A DNA stretch of 64,000 nt from Siphonodentalium dalli (lineage: Eukaryota; Mollusca; Scaphopoda; Gadilida; Siphonodentaliidae). This document shows, piece by piece, positions 1-11,807 of the stretch (positions are counted from its first letter, which is position 1; each line of letters opens with the position of its first letter). Position numbers and translations under genes: made by a program. The DNA is taken from assembly GCA_032622095.1 (NCBI GenBank), contig CP136069.1, positions 46,478,194-46,542,193 of the forward strand. Reading direction: 5' to 3'. The notes below the pieces were generated by a model. That model saw only the letters and a program-made list of their open reading frames with translations. It ran no database searches and was not told where the DNA came from.

Positions 1-1250
1 TAGTTCTGGATTTCTCAGTTTCAATTTGCCAAATGGCCAAATATTGACCAAAAAGAATTGTTAGCCAGCGTTAAACGTCGGCGATGTTATGGTTATGTTT
101 TGCGCCGTGTAAAGTACAGTCCATGTGGCATTTATGACGGGGGTTTCCATAGAAGCATCCCACATGGCAGCGACGAATTAAAATCAATCAATTTTCCAGT
201 TGATTGATAGACACCGATGGACAACGAAATTACCCTATTTTCTGGATGAATAATGAAACTGTAGTTGGTTGGGTAATACCCAGCGTGATTGGCTAGTACA
301 CCGAGTTATGTTTGGACTTTTCAATGTTTGTTAAAGCCAGAGCCAGGGACGTGACTAGAGTGTCGCCCTTGTGTGTGTCCACCCCAGAATTCCGAAGTAC
401 ACTTTACCCCTTGGATCAGACAAAAAAATGTCATGTTCCAAAATTTTCTCTTGCATCCCCTGGCCATTTATTTTATTTTATTTGTCCATATTTAATCTTT
501 GTCCAGAATATACATGTCTGAACATATATACAAGTTCATAGCCTACGGAACTATTGTGTGTCTTATAGTTAAATAATACTGGAAACCTCCCGGTTAGGAT
601 ATACGTTCATACACTGGCAAATATGCACGGTATATGGTTTGCAGGCATTTCATCGTAGAAACCGATATGATGTCAGAATATGAACGGAACATGAGTCTTT
701 ACCAAAGCGAACGATATGAGAAGTAAAATTTATGTTGTTCCACTTGAAGCGGTGCTACAGGCATTTGCCTTCATATAACTGTACGATTGATTCTTGCGAG
801 ATAATTGCATGTTATCTTTACATGCAAATTCCGGTAGCATGCATCGCTACTGGTGGAACTACAGAGATTTTACTTCGCACGTAGTTAGCTGTGGTACAGC
901 TGCAGTTTTATGCATGTTTCCGTCCATATTCTGTCATCATATCGGTTTCTATGACGAAATGCCTGCAAACCATATACCGTGCAAACTCGCCAGCGTTATA
1001 GTATAAGCGTTATATATAACACAACATGTATTATAACGGTATATAATACAACATGTATATCAATAATGACAATATTATTGAAAATTGCAATCGCCACGTC
1101 GAATTTCTGCGCCTGGACGTTTCTGCACTTGTGTTTGTGGTTCGGCACCTGGACGTTTCCGCACCCGATTTTTCGGCAGTTTGGACGTTTCGTCTTGGAC
1201 GAAGTGCTTGTGCCGAAGCAACAAAGTGCCGAAAACCCAAGTGCCGACGC
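1..1250. repeat. Duplicated repeat block, copy 1 (cut by window edge)
   Basis: This block recurs in the same orientation at 58259-59482 with high identity (for example the run around GCCAGAGCCAGGGACGTGAC in both). The second copy has about 37 extra bases near its left end. Both copies contain the same 390-bp inverted-repeat element and the same GTGCCGAAA-rich tail. I see no coding gene. The short open frames are not conserved in phase between copies. Confidence 0.85.
612..994. mobile_element. Foldback/MITE-like element with about 85-bp inverted termini
   Basis: The left arm begins CACTGGCAAATATGCACGG and the right arm is its near reverse complement, ending in GCCAGCG. The arms share GGTATATGGTTTGCAGGC and continue through the ATCGGTTTC region. 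Internal DNA is about 200 bp with no transposase. The target-site duplication is not clear, so the exact ends and superfamily are uncertain. The same element lies at 58891-59284. Confidence 0.6.
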
Positions 1251-1290
1251 GTCCTGAAAACTAGGTACCGAAGCATCCATGTGCCGAAAC
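1110..1290. repeat. Degenerate GTGCCGAA/CGGCACCTGGACG short repeat
   Basis: Motifs such as CGGCACCTGGACGTTTC and the opposite-strand-like GTGCCGAAAC recur every 20-30 bp, so the stretch is a decayed short tandem/inverted repeat. It gives overlapping open frames on both strands that look like artefacts. Confidence 0.5.
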
Positions 1291-1446
1291 TTCCTGCACC
1301 GCCACGTTCATATAATTGAGTATATGCTAACTCTGAGATATTACACTGGATGCAGATGAGTGATTACTGCTGGGGTAGCTGGTCCGCATATCATTATCAG
1401 ATATAGATACATAATGACGGTCATGTTTTACCATCTACAGATACTT

Positions 1447-1791
1447 AATTGTGCACCGTATACGCCCATCGGGCCCACCACTACGTTATATACATTCTTT
1501 AAAATCGCTTCTTCAACAAACAAAAAACGCTCTTTTAAAAAAGCGCTCTTTATTTATTTTTATATATTTTTTATCTCCATTATTTAGTCAATATAAATTG
1601 TTCGAAAAAAAAAAATCTGTAAAAGAAACGTTTTTTTTATAATGTTTTTTTTATTTTTTGTTTCATTTCTGAATATCTCCGTTATTTTGTCACTATAATG
1701 ATAATGTTGTGCCCGTGGTCAGATTGATCAGTATTAAGGTTTAATATCCCAATGGTGGGCTGGATGGGCGTATGTATACGGTACACAATTA
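1447..1791. repeat. Inverted repeat spanning the left edge of repeat A copy 1
   Basis: AATTGTGCACCGTATACGCC at 1447 is matched in reverse complement by GGCGTATGTATACGGTACAC ending about 1791. Only the right arm lies inside repeat A. At A copy 2 the left arm is absent because the LINE 3' end abuts A there. This suggests that the left boundary of A copy 2 is truncated. Confidence 0.6.
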
Positions 1792-2666
1792 ATTATCTTT
1801 ATCCACTTCCTACCCCTGTCTACTATACATATAAAGCCCATCAGATAAACCACGCCTCTATCCGTCTACTAGACAGATAACTAGCATCCTCTAGTAGACA
1901 GATAAACTTAATGATATGCGAGGAAGAAATGTTACAAGAACTTGGATCAGTTAACCTCCATCAGTGAGTGAGTGACGTCACTGGGTCGTAACAACGTTAT
2001 GGAGCATCATTAGAACGGACCATGCTGGTTTCCGTTGTTAGCGACAGCGTCCTTAGAAACGTCAACATCCACAACGTATTTTCGTGCAATCGGTGGTAAC
2101 ACCTTTCTAAAAGATCAAACGATGCGCCCCAAAACGCACTCAAATAGAAATTTTCCATATTCAGTTGGGGAAATCTATAACTTGATTAAGCAATTGGCAG
2201 TTTGTTACTATAAAGTATAAGCTATTCTTCCGTGAGCTGGTGCATTTGCACTGCCGATCTTGGCGCTGGTGCCTACTGCATGCATGCTAACGTTCAGACT
2301 TTCAATTCGTTAATAAGTTTCAAGCACAAACATCCAAATTCACATGACTGCTTTACTCGTACATTTCAGTTTCAGATTTGAACGTTACGCAAATCATTTA
2401 GATTTTATTAGAAATTACACGTACCATGCTATGATATTTTTCCGGCATAATTTAGAAATTATAAGGCGGACTATTTCGCGGTGCAGTCGCATGAATACAA
2501 AACTGTTTCATAATTAATTAGTCTCTACTGTACAGATAAAGTCGCTAAGTATGTCATCGCTTCTCTATAAGGAGCCTGTGAATTTTGCGATGTTTTTTTG
2601 ACAAAAACTGCGATAGAATACATTTAAATTTGTTCGGTGGATAAACAGAACATCCGCATAGTGTAG

Positions 2667-2775
2667 GCAGTAGCTGAATTTATTTTTGCTCGTATGTGGG
2701 CATCGATTTGGATCGCCTAGAGGCTCGCCAAATAGATGCCCACATACTCGCAAAATAAATTCTTTATTCAGCTGC
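2667..2775. repeat. Hairpin 1 of repeat A
   Basis: GCAGTAGCTGAATTTATTTT and its continuation through GTATGTGGGCATC are mirrored by GATGCCCACATAC through ATTCAGCTGC. The arms are about 45 bp with a loop of about 16 bp. The same hairpin occurs at 11700-11807. Confidence 0.8.
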
Positions 2776-3322
2776 TAATCTGCTGAAATTTGTGTATTGC
2801 TACCTAGGAGGTACGATTTGATTTTATCACAACAAACTGATCGACAACTTTTTTTTCAGGTGGGAAGTAGATAAATGCTTGAGGCGGTTAATGCAATTTC
2901 AGTTTATGATAAGTGAGTTGTTTGTGTACATGTACTATTTGGATGCCATGTTTGTTGATAATTTTATTGTTTAGGCGGTAATGTCTTATTGGTTGGGCAG
3001 GTAGGCCTATCTCAATGGACGTGATGCCATACCAAAAAACAAGAATAATGGATTTATCAAAGAAACGGTGCTCGAAGTAAATATGGAATGCATGGTAGAA
3101 TCAGTCACCACTCAGCACGACAGACATGAAACGCATGAAAGCGAAATTAATGGAACACGCAAGTTGACTCATCGACAACCTAACTAGAATGCACTCGGAG
3201 AGATGCCAACGTGCGAAAAAATGTAATAAAAAATAATTAAAAAAATAATTTCACTGTATTTTACTTAATTTAATTTAATGTTAGCAAAAAAAGACAATTA
3301 CAATCTTCAATAATTTTATTTA

Positions 3323-3461
3323 GGGGATAACAGTGTGGTGTTTTGTGATTTCGGAAAGGTACATGGCGAATATACTGTGGCAAATTTAGTTAACGGGTAT
3401 TTGCCACAGTATATTCGCCATGTACCTTTCCGAAATCACAAAACACCACCCTGTTATCCCC
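3323..3461. repeat. Hairpin 2 of repeat A (63-bp arms)
   Basis: GGGGATAACAGTGTGGTG through TATACTGTGGCAAAT is answered by ATTTGCCACAGTATA through TGTTATCCCC, with a 13-bp loop. One mismatch lies near the base of the stem here (ACCACCCTG). The copy at 12359-12497 is perfect at that position. Confidence 0.9.
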
Positions 3462-4002
3462 ATTCTAATGCTCTTCGAACTTAAAAATGTTATTTAGACA
3501 AACAAATGGCTCGTAATTATCAACGAAATGTGCGGCCATAGAAAACACTCAGCCAATTCACGACTTTTTATTTTAAATTTAATGCGCTAGATAAAATATA
3601 GTCCCCCAATTACCATCGCTCTTGTCGTTAAAAATACTGATAAACATGCAAAATTGCCACCTCAAATATAAATAAATATGCACAACAATTAGTTTCTGCA
3701 TGTACCTGATGTCTTTTTCAGATGTTTACCACTTACAAATTGCGGTTTTGATTTTACCGCGATCTTGAAGTTGAATTGAAACAATGGGAAATTATTTACT
3801 CAATGCGATGTATTTCGCGCCGTGTCTGTCGCGGTTTCGTGTCAAAAAATTTGGTCAAATGATATCGAGACACTGACATTGGTGGGGTATAACGTTGTGG
3901 TGTTTTGTATTTTCTGAAAGTACATGTTTTCAGGGCGAATGTACTGACTGTCAATTTTCTACAAAAGCCACATCGCTGGTTTGTTTATATAGCAAATAGC
4001 AG

Positions 4003-4574
4003 GTTAGCCCGCCACTGACATGCTTGGTCAGAAACATGACAATGTTTTATGTTTTGTTTGTGTTTTTCAATGAGTTAATGTTGGGTTTTCAATATTTTAC
4101 CCGATTTGACCTTGAATTGATCATTTTCAAGATCAAGGTCATGTCGGGGTCACAATATATAATTTGTGGGTACCCGTTTGAAGGTTAAGACTGACCCGAT
4201 GAAAATTTCCCCCGTTCCTAGGAACGACAGACATAAGAATGTTTCACACAATGCGACGTCGACGATCCCCGTGTGTTTTTACCCTTATATACGAAGTTTG
4301 AGCTCACCTAGGGTGGAAAAACTTACCCGATCCGCGTTCTTAGGGACACAACACGCTCCGCGTTCTTATGAACACAACACGCTCATGTCTATACACGCCC
4401 AGACCCAGAAAAGGTATGATTTTTTTAACCTGCCCGTGGCCATTGAGCAGCCCCTGACAGAGGCTGTCCACCCTTTCGAGATGGTCAATAGTCCCCGCAA
4501 AGTTAATCCCGTCGTGAACCCCATCCTCGCAAAGAGCGGACAGTCAATTAATCCCGTCGCGAACCACATCACCA
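4003..4574 (-). mobile_element. Helitron-like fragment, 3' end degraded
   Basis: It reads as the reverse complement of the family whose 3' end is a GC hairpin followed by CTAG; here CTAG has become AATAG in the plus strand. The body includes a TGACCTTGAA..TTCAAG/TCAAGGTCA segment at 4108-4142. 4285-4574 matches 15297-15586 over 290 bp with few changes. The match stops at the retrotransposon's 5' edge. A frame open through 4166-4732 crosses this boundary and is not a gene. Confidence 0.7.
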
Positions 4575-4961
4575 CATGCTCTTCCGGTGTAAACAAGAAA
4601 TGTCAAATTGTTTCTGTCTTCAAGTTATGCGTGTTTTCTCAAAAATCGGACAAGGTATCGATGTTTGAATATGATCTAGTGTTTGCGGAATTTCTCCGGT
4701 ACAAGATGGTGACAAGATCAAGATTCGCTTGACCGGGATGTTTGGACTGTGTCGGTATGATGTTTCGTCATTTCAATATTATCGTAATCATTCTTAATTG
4801 TATAGCCACCATTGCCCCGTGTCCAAATTGGCCAATGAACTGTACTCACGTGTACGTTGTCAGTACAGAAATTCTCGTCGTGTGAAATGGTCACGCTTGA
4901 TCAGCTACCTAGGGGATTCCCCGTTGACATTCAATAACCAGCGGTAGTGAAAATTCGACAA

Positions 4962-6554
4962 ATGACAATGGGTGATTCAAGCCGACAACGGTCACTAGCG
5001 ATGTGTTTATCGGTGTGGTACGATAGCATTGAGTCACAGCAATACACCCGTAAACAAGAGGACTCTACTAAAATAACCGATAATCTACAAGCTGTGTTAC
5101 TGTTCATAAACTCAACAACGCAAGATGTGTTTACGTCCACAATAATAGAATTTGTTGGCAACCAAGATAAACGTTTAGATACTCTCCGCGACAAGGTATT
5201 CATGCATGCAACAATTGACGATAGCTTTCCATATGACTCTTCCTCGTCAATGAAACAACGTGTTGTTCGCAATTTAACCGGTGATCATATTATTGATAAA
5301 AACAGTCATAATCTGAGAATGGCAGTGGATATATACAAACTAATGAAATTTTTGGTCGATAAGGATGGGGATAGCATCAATGACGTTATAAGTAAAGGTG
5401 TTAGAAATAAAAGTGTTAGCCGTCCTTCAATATCAAGCATGCCGGTAATCGACGAAGACCAGGCAATCTCCAATGTGAACGTCAACAGCTCTATTGTTAA
5501 AATCCTCCGAGATATATCTCTGATAAAAACGGAAAATGAAAAATTTCATAAAGACTTCTCCGAACGTATTCCGAAGTTGGATTCAACAATAGCTCAAATG
5601 GAAGCCCGATTAGATAAAATTGATGAAAAACTATGTATTGTAAAAGATGTGAACCAACTCAAAAAAGATGTTGCGAATGTAAATACTAAAATAAAAACAA
5701 TGGATGAAGACTTAGAAAGTGTGAAATTAACAATGGAAAGAATACAAGATGAAAAATACTCTGGTGTGAAAAGATTAAAAAGTGAAATTGTCGGCGTCAA
5801 ATCGGATGTGGGTACCATAGTAAATGGGTTGGAGGAGTTTAGTCGTAAACAAAAAAGCTTTGAAGGACAACTATCAACATTAAAGGATTTAGTAAATAAA
5901 AAGCATGTTCAACCAACACACTCCTGTGATAAACTAATGAATGAAACAATTAAAAATAACGTGAATATAATGAAAGATGAATTCCGGAACTTCACCACAA
6001 GCGTGACCAATAACCTCCAAGTATTTGTGGAATGTGTGAGCGTTTCAATGGACAATGTATCCAAAACTCAACGCGACATATCAGACACACTCAATAAAAT
6101 GATGGATGCATTCCTTGATTATGATGACGCATGTGTCCGCTCTCAGGCCAGTGATGAAGCTTCAGTGGATGATTCACAGTCCAGTGCCCCAAATGATGTA
6201 TCATATGAATCCAGAGTTCCATCCTATGAAGATAATCGCAGACATAACGTCTCAAACAATACAAGAAGCCCGCGATATTCGGACAATGAACCTGATGACT
6301 ATTACTTTAACAAGCAAGATGGCCCGATTAAAACATCACAGATATTCCTTGGTGGTTTCTCCAACCGAGTGACAATTCACGACATCAAGAAACACTTACT
6401 GTACGAAAACGTACGTTTCACTGTTATCCGGATGTTAAGAGGAAACACGGCTCGTATCAACATTTGTGACGATGATCTGGACAACGTTCTCGCATCTAAA
6501 TTCTGGCCAAAAGGCGCAATCTGCAGAATGTGGGTCCACAAAAATCGTGACTAG
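4962..6554 (+). CDS. LINE ORF1 protein (coiled coil, RNA-binding-like C-terminus)
   Basis: This is a protein of about 530 residues. The open frame extends to a GTG at 4947, but the first ATG is at 4962, with a second at 4968. ORF1 proteins bind element RNA and help form the ribonucleoprotein used in target-primed reverse transcription. A long, charged heptad-like coiled coil covers roughly residues 175-345, rich in Lys/Glu/Asp/Ile/Leu. An acidic, Ser-rich linker follows. A compact C-terminal module of about 70 residues begins QIFLGGFSNRVTIHDIKKHL and ends in a FWPKGAICRMW motif. That ending is typical of ORF1 proteins in invertebrate CR1-like elements; this rests on my recall of the family rather than on an alignment. 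No zinc knuckle is visible. The frame is intact, so the copy is recent even though ORF2 is broken. Confidence 0.8.
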   Translation: MTMGDSSRQRSLAMCLSVWYDSIESQQYTRKQEDSTKITDNLQAVLLFINSTTQDVFTSTIIEFVGNQDKRLDTLRDKVFMHATIDDSFPYDSSSSMKQRVVRNLTGDHIIDKNSHNLRMAVDIYKLMKFLVDKDGDSINDVISKGVRNKSVSRPSISSMPVIDEDQAISNVNVNSSIVKILRDISLIKTENEKFHKDFSERIPKLDSTIAQMEARLDKIDEKLCIVKDVNQLKKDVANVNTKIKTMDEDLESVKLTMERIQDEKYSGVKRLKSEIVGVKSDVGTIVNGLEEFSRKQKSFEGQLSTLKDLVNKKHVQPTHSCDKLMNETIKNNVNIMKDEFRNFTTSVTNNLQVFVECVSVSMDNVSKTQRDISDTLNKMMDAFLDYDDACVRSQASDEASVDDSQSSAPNDVSYESRVPSYEDNRRHNVSNNTRSPRYSDNEPDDYYFNKQDGPIKTSQIFLGGFSNRVTIHDIKKHLLYENVRFTVIRMLRGNTARINICDDDLDNVLASKFWPKGAICRMWVHKNRD

Positions 6555-6628
6555 TCAATGAATGCATGCATATATGATTCTGTTCACTTATTTATGTTGT
6601 ATTTACATTGCATATTCATGATTCAACA

Positions 6629-9600
6629 ATGCGTTGTACGACTTTGCTGTTGACATTAATATTTCTAATTACAAGTATAAATGTAACAACTAATAGTATC
6701 ACATTAACAGTAGTTGAATGCAAACGCGTGATGGAATCTCATAAATTAAACCTACTCAACTGGAACTGTACAGGTATCACATCTTCGGGTCTTTACTTGG
6801 CATCATTGCTCAAGAATGGTGCTTATGATATTGTAGGCTTAAGTGAGCATTGGCTTTATCAATGCGATCTTGATTTCCTCGGTTCGCTTAACAAGGACTA
6901 TGAGTATCATGCCGTATGCGATTCTCGCCAAAATATTCCTAACAAGAGAGGTAGACCTAGTGGTGGTGTTGCCTTGTTATGTCATAAGAAATTTTCAAAT
7001 CGTATATGTCCGCTTGCAATAAATGATGATCGTATTATGGGGATACAAATTTGGATGACGGATGAAAGTTTTATATATCTCCTCCAAGTATATCTACCAT
7101 CTACAAACTATACCATAGAATAATACGAAGAGTATGCGAAAAAGCTTGGTGACCTATGTGACACCTACAAATCATATGGTAACGTAATCGTAATGGGAGA
7201 CACAAACGGACAATTTGACAAATCTGATGAACGAAATATGATATTCAAGAAAATGGTTAAGCGAATCGAGATGGTATCTGTGAATTATGAATTCTGTGAC
7301 GATGATCCTCTATCTACATGCATTCCTTTCGGTGATTACTGCCAATTACATGAAGGAACAATTGTCGATCACATTTTTATTCCATCCACATTTATTCCAT
7401 TTATTCATGAGGTACATGTTTTAGACGATGACACCATTAACGTATCTAATCATAGACCTATTACATTACATTTGAAGTTTCAGCTACGCAGTCAATCTTC
7501 ATGTACAGCCGAAAGAGAAACAGACAAAACCATAAATTGGCGTAAAGTTAAATCTGAACTAGAAATTCTCGAACTTTACAAACAAAGTCTTGATGTTGAA
7601 CTAACAGCACACAAAATCATCTACACTGATGATTCAGACATATCTGAAGTTTACCAGTCAATTGCACATGTAATATCAAAAGTATCTGAATCATGTTTAC
7701 CAAAAAAGTCATATAATAAACGCCTGAAACCATATTGGGGAGATTGTTTGAAAAATAAGCATAAATATATGCGTGATCTCCAGAAACAATGGATACGTGA
7801 AGGTCGACCTCGAGCAAGTACACAATGTAATAGTTACACTCAATATAAATTAGCGAAACGCGATTTCCGTAGAGAGTACAGAAAAGCGTCCAAAAATTAT
7901 ATATCCGAATTAAATAATGAAATTGACGAACGCGCTCAGATCGATCAGAATTATCTATTTCGGGTGATACATGTAAAGCGACAGAGAAATCATATCGATA
8001 AAAATGCATTCTTTTGTTATGAGGGGAAGGTTCTACGGAATGATCTTGATGTTGTGGAAGGCTGGGCATCGTATTTTGAAAACCTGTACTCACCGCTATA
8101 CCAATCAGACTTTGATTTCAATCACGTCCACTGTGTTAATGACTTTATTGCACGTACAATGGCCAGTAAACAAAGCAGTGATATTGACAATCGCATAATT
8201 TTTCATGTATCAACTGATGAACTGAATCAAATATATCGGGGTCTAAGTACGGGGAAAGCGGCGGGATGGGACGGGATATCCAATGAACACTTATTATACG
8301 GAAGTAACACATTGACGCTGGCGATTTCTAAACTCTTAACTAATGTAATTAATACACAGAAGATCCCGAGCCAAATGAAACGCGGTATAATCGTTACATT
8401 ATTTAAAGGTGGCAAAAAAACCAGGACAGATTTTGATAGCTATAGGGCTATAACGTTGATGCCTGTTTTATACAAGTTACTTGAAAAAGTTATACAAATT
8501 CGATTGGAATCTTATGCACCCAAATTAATACAAGTGCACCCGCTTCAACATGGCTTCCAAAAAGGTATAAGCGCAACCATGACATCTTACGTAATGAAGG
8601 AATGTATTGACTATGTGTCCGCTAGTAAACAAAAATTATACAGCTTATTTTTAGATGTCTGGAAGGCATTCGATACCGTCTGGATTAACGGATTGTTATA
8701 TAAATTAGATAAACGCGGTTTTAAAGGAAATTTATTTTGTCTCATTAATGAATTGTTGACAAATGTTACATGTTCTATTCGTTATAACAATTCCTTATCT
8801 AGGTGTTTTGACGTTCGTCAAGGGGCTCGTCAGGGAAGTATTCTCTCCCCATTTTACTACATGGTCTATGTTGACGAGTTGATATGTACTCTCGCAAATT
8901 CCCCATATGGCCTACAAATGCTCGGAGTAAATTGCACATGCCCAACACATGCTGATGACATGGTTTTATTATCACTCAAAAGTGTCGGATTATCAGCTCT
9001 TATTGATATGTGTTTTGAATACAGCAAAAAGTGGCGATATTATAAGTATAACTCTAATAAATGCTCGGTAATAGTATTCAACGAAACAAAATCAGAGTTC
9101 TCTCGTCAATATCGCGTCTGGAACTTAGGGACATATACTCTACAAGAATGTTCAGAAGTTACCCATCTTGGTATTCCACTCGATAAATACGATTTTAATT
9201 CTGTCTTCATTGATCGGATATGTGATAAAACCCGAAGTACATTCATGATGCTAACGAACGCCGGAATATACCCCGGTGGCATTACACCAAAAAGTTGTTC
9301 GTTGATTTATTATTCGGTGGTCATTCCAAAAGGTTTATACGGATCGGAACTGTTATGGTGTGTGAATAAAACTCTATGCGACCGTCTCGAGAGAATGCAC
9401 CGTTTCTGTCTAAAATATTATCAGGGTCTTCATAATCGCACAAAAACAGTTATAGCTCAAGGATTAGTCGGTATGTCGTCAATGGTATCATTAATAGAAA
9501 AACGTAAACTGTCATTTATTGGTTCAATATGCAATCTGTCGTCGAACAAAACCGCCAAAGATGTATTTATTACACGGTTATACCAGTATCTAATGTTTCC

Positions 9601-10228
9601 TACAGCTTCAAATTCTAATTTCATGGTTGATATTATTTGTACATTGGACAAATATGGAATGACCGAATACTTCGAGAAATACTTATTAAATGTGACTTTT
9701 CCAAACAAATTATCATGGAAAAATATAACGAAGACCTCATGGTTAAATATAAATAGAGATGAATGGGAATGTAGCAAAGGCGATGGTACTCGATTAAACC
9801 GTTTCTCGGCACTCCAGCCTAAATTATGTATGTCTAGGCTATGGGAAAACTGTTACATATATCCTAAGCATAAAGATTCTTATCTCCTTGTTGCACGTCT
9901 TATTTCCATTCTTGAAACGGACGAACAATCGTGCCCATTGTGTGATAGAAAACACAATGATCTGGTCAGACATGCATTAATCGAGTGTGTCTCAATATGT
10001 GATAACCGTAATATTTTTGAATTTGACTTATTAAACGAATTTCATATAGACGTATACATGCAATATGATAGTTCCAAAACGCGAGTTCTATTATCCGGAA
10101 TAGCTGAACTTGACCATTGTATACGCGAAATAGATAATGAACTGATCGATTTTTTCGTTAGGAAATCAGCTTCTCTCTGGAAAGCATATGTTGATAGCAT
10201 ATCATCACTAATGCCTGTACCTCCATAG
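6629..10228 (+). pseudogene. LINE ORF2: endonuclease-reverse transcriptase with one in-frame stop
   Basis: The frame is continuous from ATG 6629 (alternatively 6731) to TAG 10228 except for a TAA at 7121-7123. Endonuclease motifs are WN (about 6759), SEHWL, GGVALLC, then after the stop GDTNG and SNHRP. The last motif normally reads SDH, so a catalytic Asp is Asn here. RT motifs: GKAAGWDGIS (about 8250), LFKGG, YRAITL, HGFQKG, LFLDVWKAFD (motif A), RQGARQGS..LSP (motif B), and HADD at 8948-8959 (motif C, usually YADD or FADD). A CPLC..H..C knuckle lies at about 9930-9990. No RNase H or poly-Q is seen. The stop and the D-to-N change are both explainable by single transitions. The copy is therefore young but cannot make full-length enzyme. 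A restart after the stop would lack half of the endonuclease. Confidence 0.9.
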
Positions 10229-10526
10229 TTCTGTATTAAAATGATATATACGTACGCGTAACATATACGAGTGCATATCTATAGCTCTATGACTGTATAT
10301 CATATGTGTACTTGCTATGTATAATGAACATGTAGACGCATACATGTATTATGCAACCACAATCAATTGTATATAGCTGGTATTCGTCGCGAATTATACT
10401 CAAACCATTTTCGATATATTGTTTCAACACGCACATTATGCCAATGAATATGTTTAATGTATAATTATGTTAATTATGTAATAATGTGTATGTGATTTTG
10501 TACACTATATCTTCGTTTACGGAGGA

Positions 10527-10547
10527 AATAAAGTCATATATATATAT
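10527..10547 (+). terminator. Polyadenylation signal and TA-rich 3' tail of the LINE
   Basis: AATAAA is followed within 10 bp by a run of TA dinucleotides. It then passes directly into AAAATCGC of repeat A copy 2. A simple-repeat tail instead of poly(A) is common in CR1/L2-type elements. Confidence 0.6.
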
Positions 10548-11699
10548 AAAATCGCTTCTTCAACAAACAAAAACCGCTCTTTTAAAAAAGCGCTCTTTAT
10601 TTATTTTTATATATTTTTTATCTCCATTATTTAGTCAATATAAATTGTTCGAAAAAAAAAACTTTTTTTTTATAATGTTTTTTTAATTTTTTGTTTCATT
10701 TCTGAATATCTCCGTAATTTTGTCACTATAATGATAATGTTGTGCCCGTGGTCAGATTGATCAGTATTAAGGTTTAATATCCCAATGGTGGGCTGGATGG
10801 GCGTATGTATACGGTACACAATTAATTATCTTTATCCACCTCCTACCCCTGTCTACTATACATATAAAGCCCATCAGATTGACCACGCCTCTATCCGTCT
10901 ACTAGACAGATAACTAGCATCCTCTAGTAGACAGATAAACTTAATGATATGCGAGGAAGAAATGTTACAAGAACTTGGATCAGTTAACCTCCATCAGTGA
11001 GTGAGTGACGTCACTGGGTCGTAACAACGTTATGGAGCATCATTAGAACGGACCATGCTGGTTTCCGTTGTTAGCGACAGCGTCCTTAGAAACGTCAACA
11101 TCCACAACGTATTTTCGTGCAATCGGTGGTAACACCTTTCTAAAAGATCAAACGATGCGCCCCAAAACGCACTCAAATAGAAATTTTCCATATTCAGTTG
11201 GTTAAATCTATAACTTGATTAAGCAATTGGCAGTTTGTTACTATAAAGTATAAGCTATTATTCCGTGAGCTGGTGCATTTGCACTGCCGATCTTGGCGCT
11301 GGTGCCTACTGCATGCATGCTAACGTTCAGACTTTCAATTCGTTAATAAGTTTCAAGCACAAACATCCAAATTCACATGACTGCTTTATTCGTACATTTC
11401 AGTTTCAGATTTGAACGTTACGCAAATCATTTAGATTTTATTAGAAATTACACGTACCATGCTATGATATTTTTCCGGCATAATTTAGAAATTATAAGGC
11501 GGACTATTTCGCGGCGCAGTCGCATGAATGCAAAACTGTTTCATAATTAATTAGTCTCTACTGTACAGATAAAGTCGCTAAGTATGTCATCGCTTCTCTA
11601 TAAGGAGCCTGTGAATTTTGCGATGTTTTTTTGACAAAAACTGCGATAGAATACATTTAAATTTGTTCGGTGGATAAACAGAACATCCGCATAGTGTAG

Positions 11700-11807
11700 G
11701 CAGTAGCTGAATTTATTTTTGCTCGTATGTGGGCATCGATTTGGATCGCCTAGAGGCTCGCCAAATAGATGCCCACATACTCGCAAAATAAATTCTTTAT
11801 TCAGCTG
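11700..11807. repeat. Hairpin 1 of repeat A, copy 2
   Basis: Same structure as 2667-2775; the stem includes GTATGTGGGCATC / GATGCCCACATAC. Confidence 0.8.

Larger units (their letters stand above)
1501..4016. repeat. 2.5-kb repeat A, copy 1
   Basis: It runs from AAAATCGCTTCTTCAACAAA to TAGCAGGTTAGCCCGCCACT and is nearly identical to 10548-13052, with only scattered substitutions and small indels. It has no open frame of note. It holds two long hairpins (2667-2775, 3323-3461) and, near 3890-3960, a diverged echo of the second hairpin's arm. The last 20 bp are the CTAG-hairpin end of a Helitron-like element. It is not an LTR: there is no TG..CA end, and the enclosed RT is of the non-LTR type. 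Confidence 0.85.
4575..10547 (+). mobile_element. Non-LTR retrotransposon (LINE), near full length
   Basis: It contains a 5' leader of about 390 bp, ORF1, a spacer of about 75 bp, an EN-RT ORF2 and a 300-bp 3' UTR. The 3' UTR has AATAAA at 10527-10532 followed by a TA-rich tail. The 5' edge is set where similarity of the flanking Helitron to 15297-15586 ends. The 3' edge is set where repeat A copy 2 begins. The ORF2 layout is apurinic-type endonuclease, RT, then a C-terminal CCHC knuckle without an RNase H domain. This suits the CR1/L2/Jockey side of LINE phylogeny. I cannot place it to clade without a tree. Confidence 0.9.

Noticed and set aside
3436-3461. Resemblance of GGGATAACAGGGT in A copy 1 to the I-SceI homing-endonuclease site
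   Set aside because: It covers only part of the 18-bp site and arises from one base change in the hairpin stem. Copy 2 has GGGATAACAGTGT.
4166-4732. 188-codon open frame
   Set aside because: It crosses the Helitron/LINE boundary at 4574 and its first part is repeated non-genically at 15310-15597.
7617-8093. Antisense open frames within LINE ORF2 (also 9457-9777)
   Set aside because: Shadows of the ORF2 coding strand with no independent signal.
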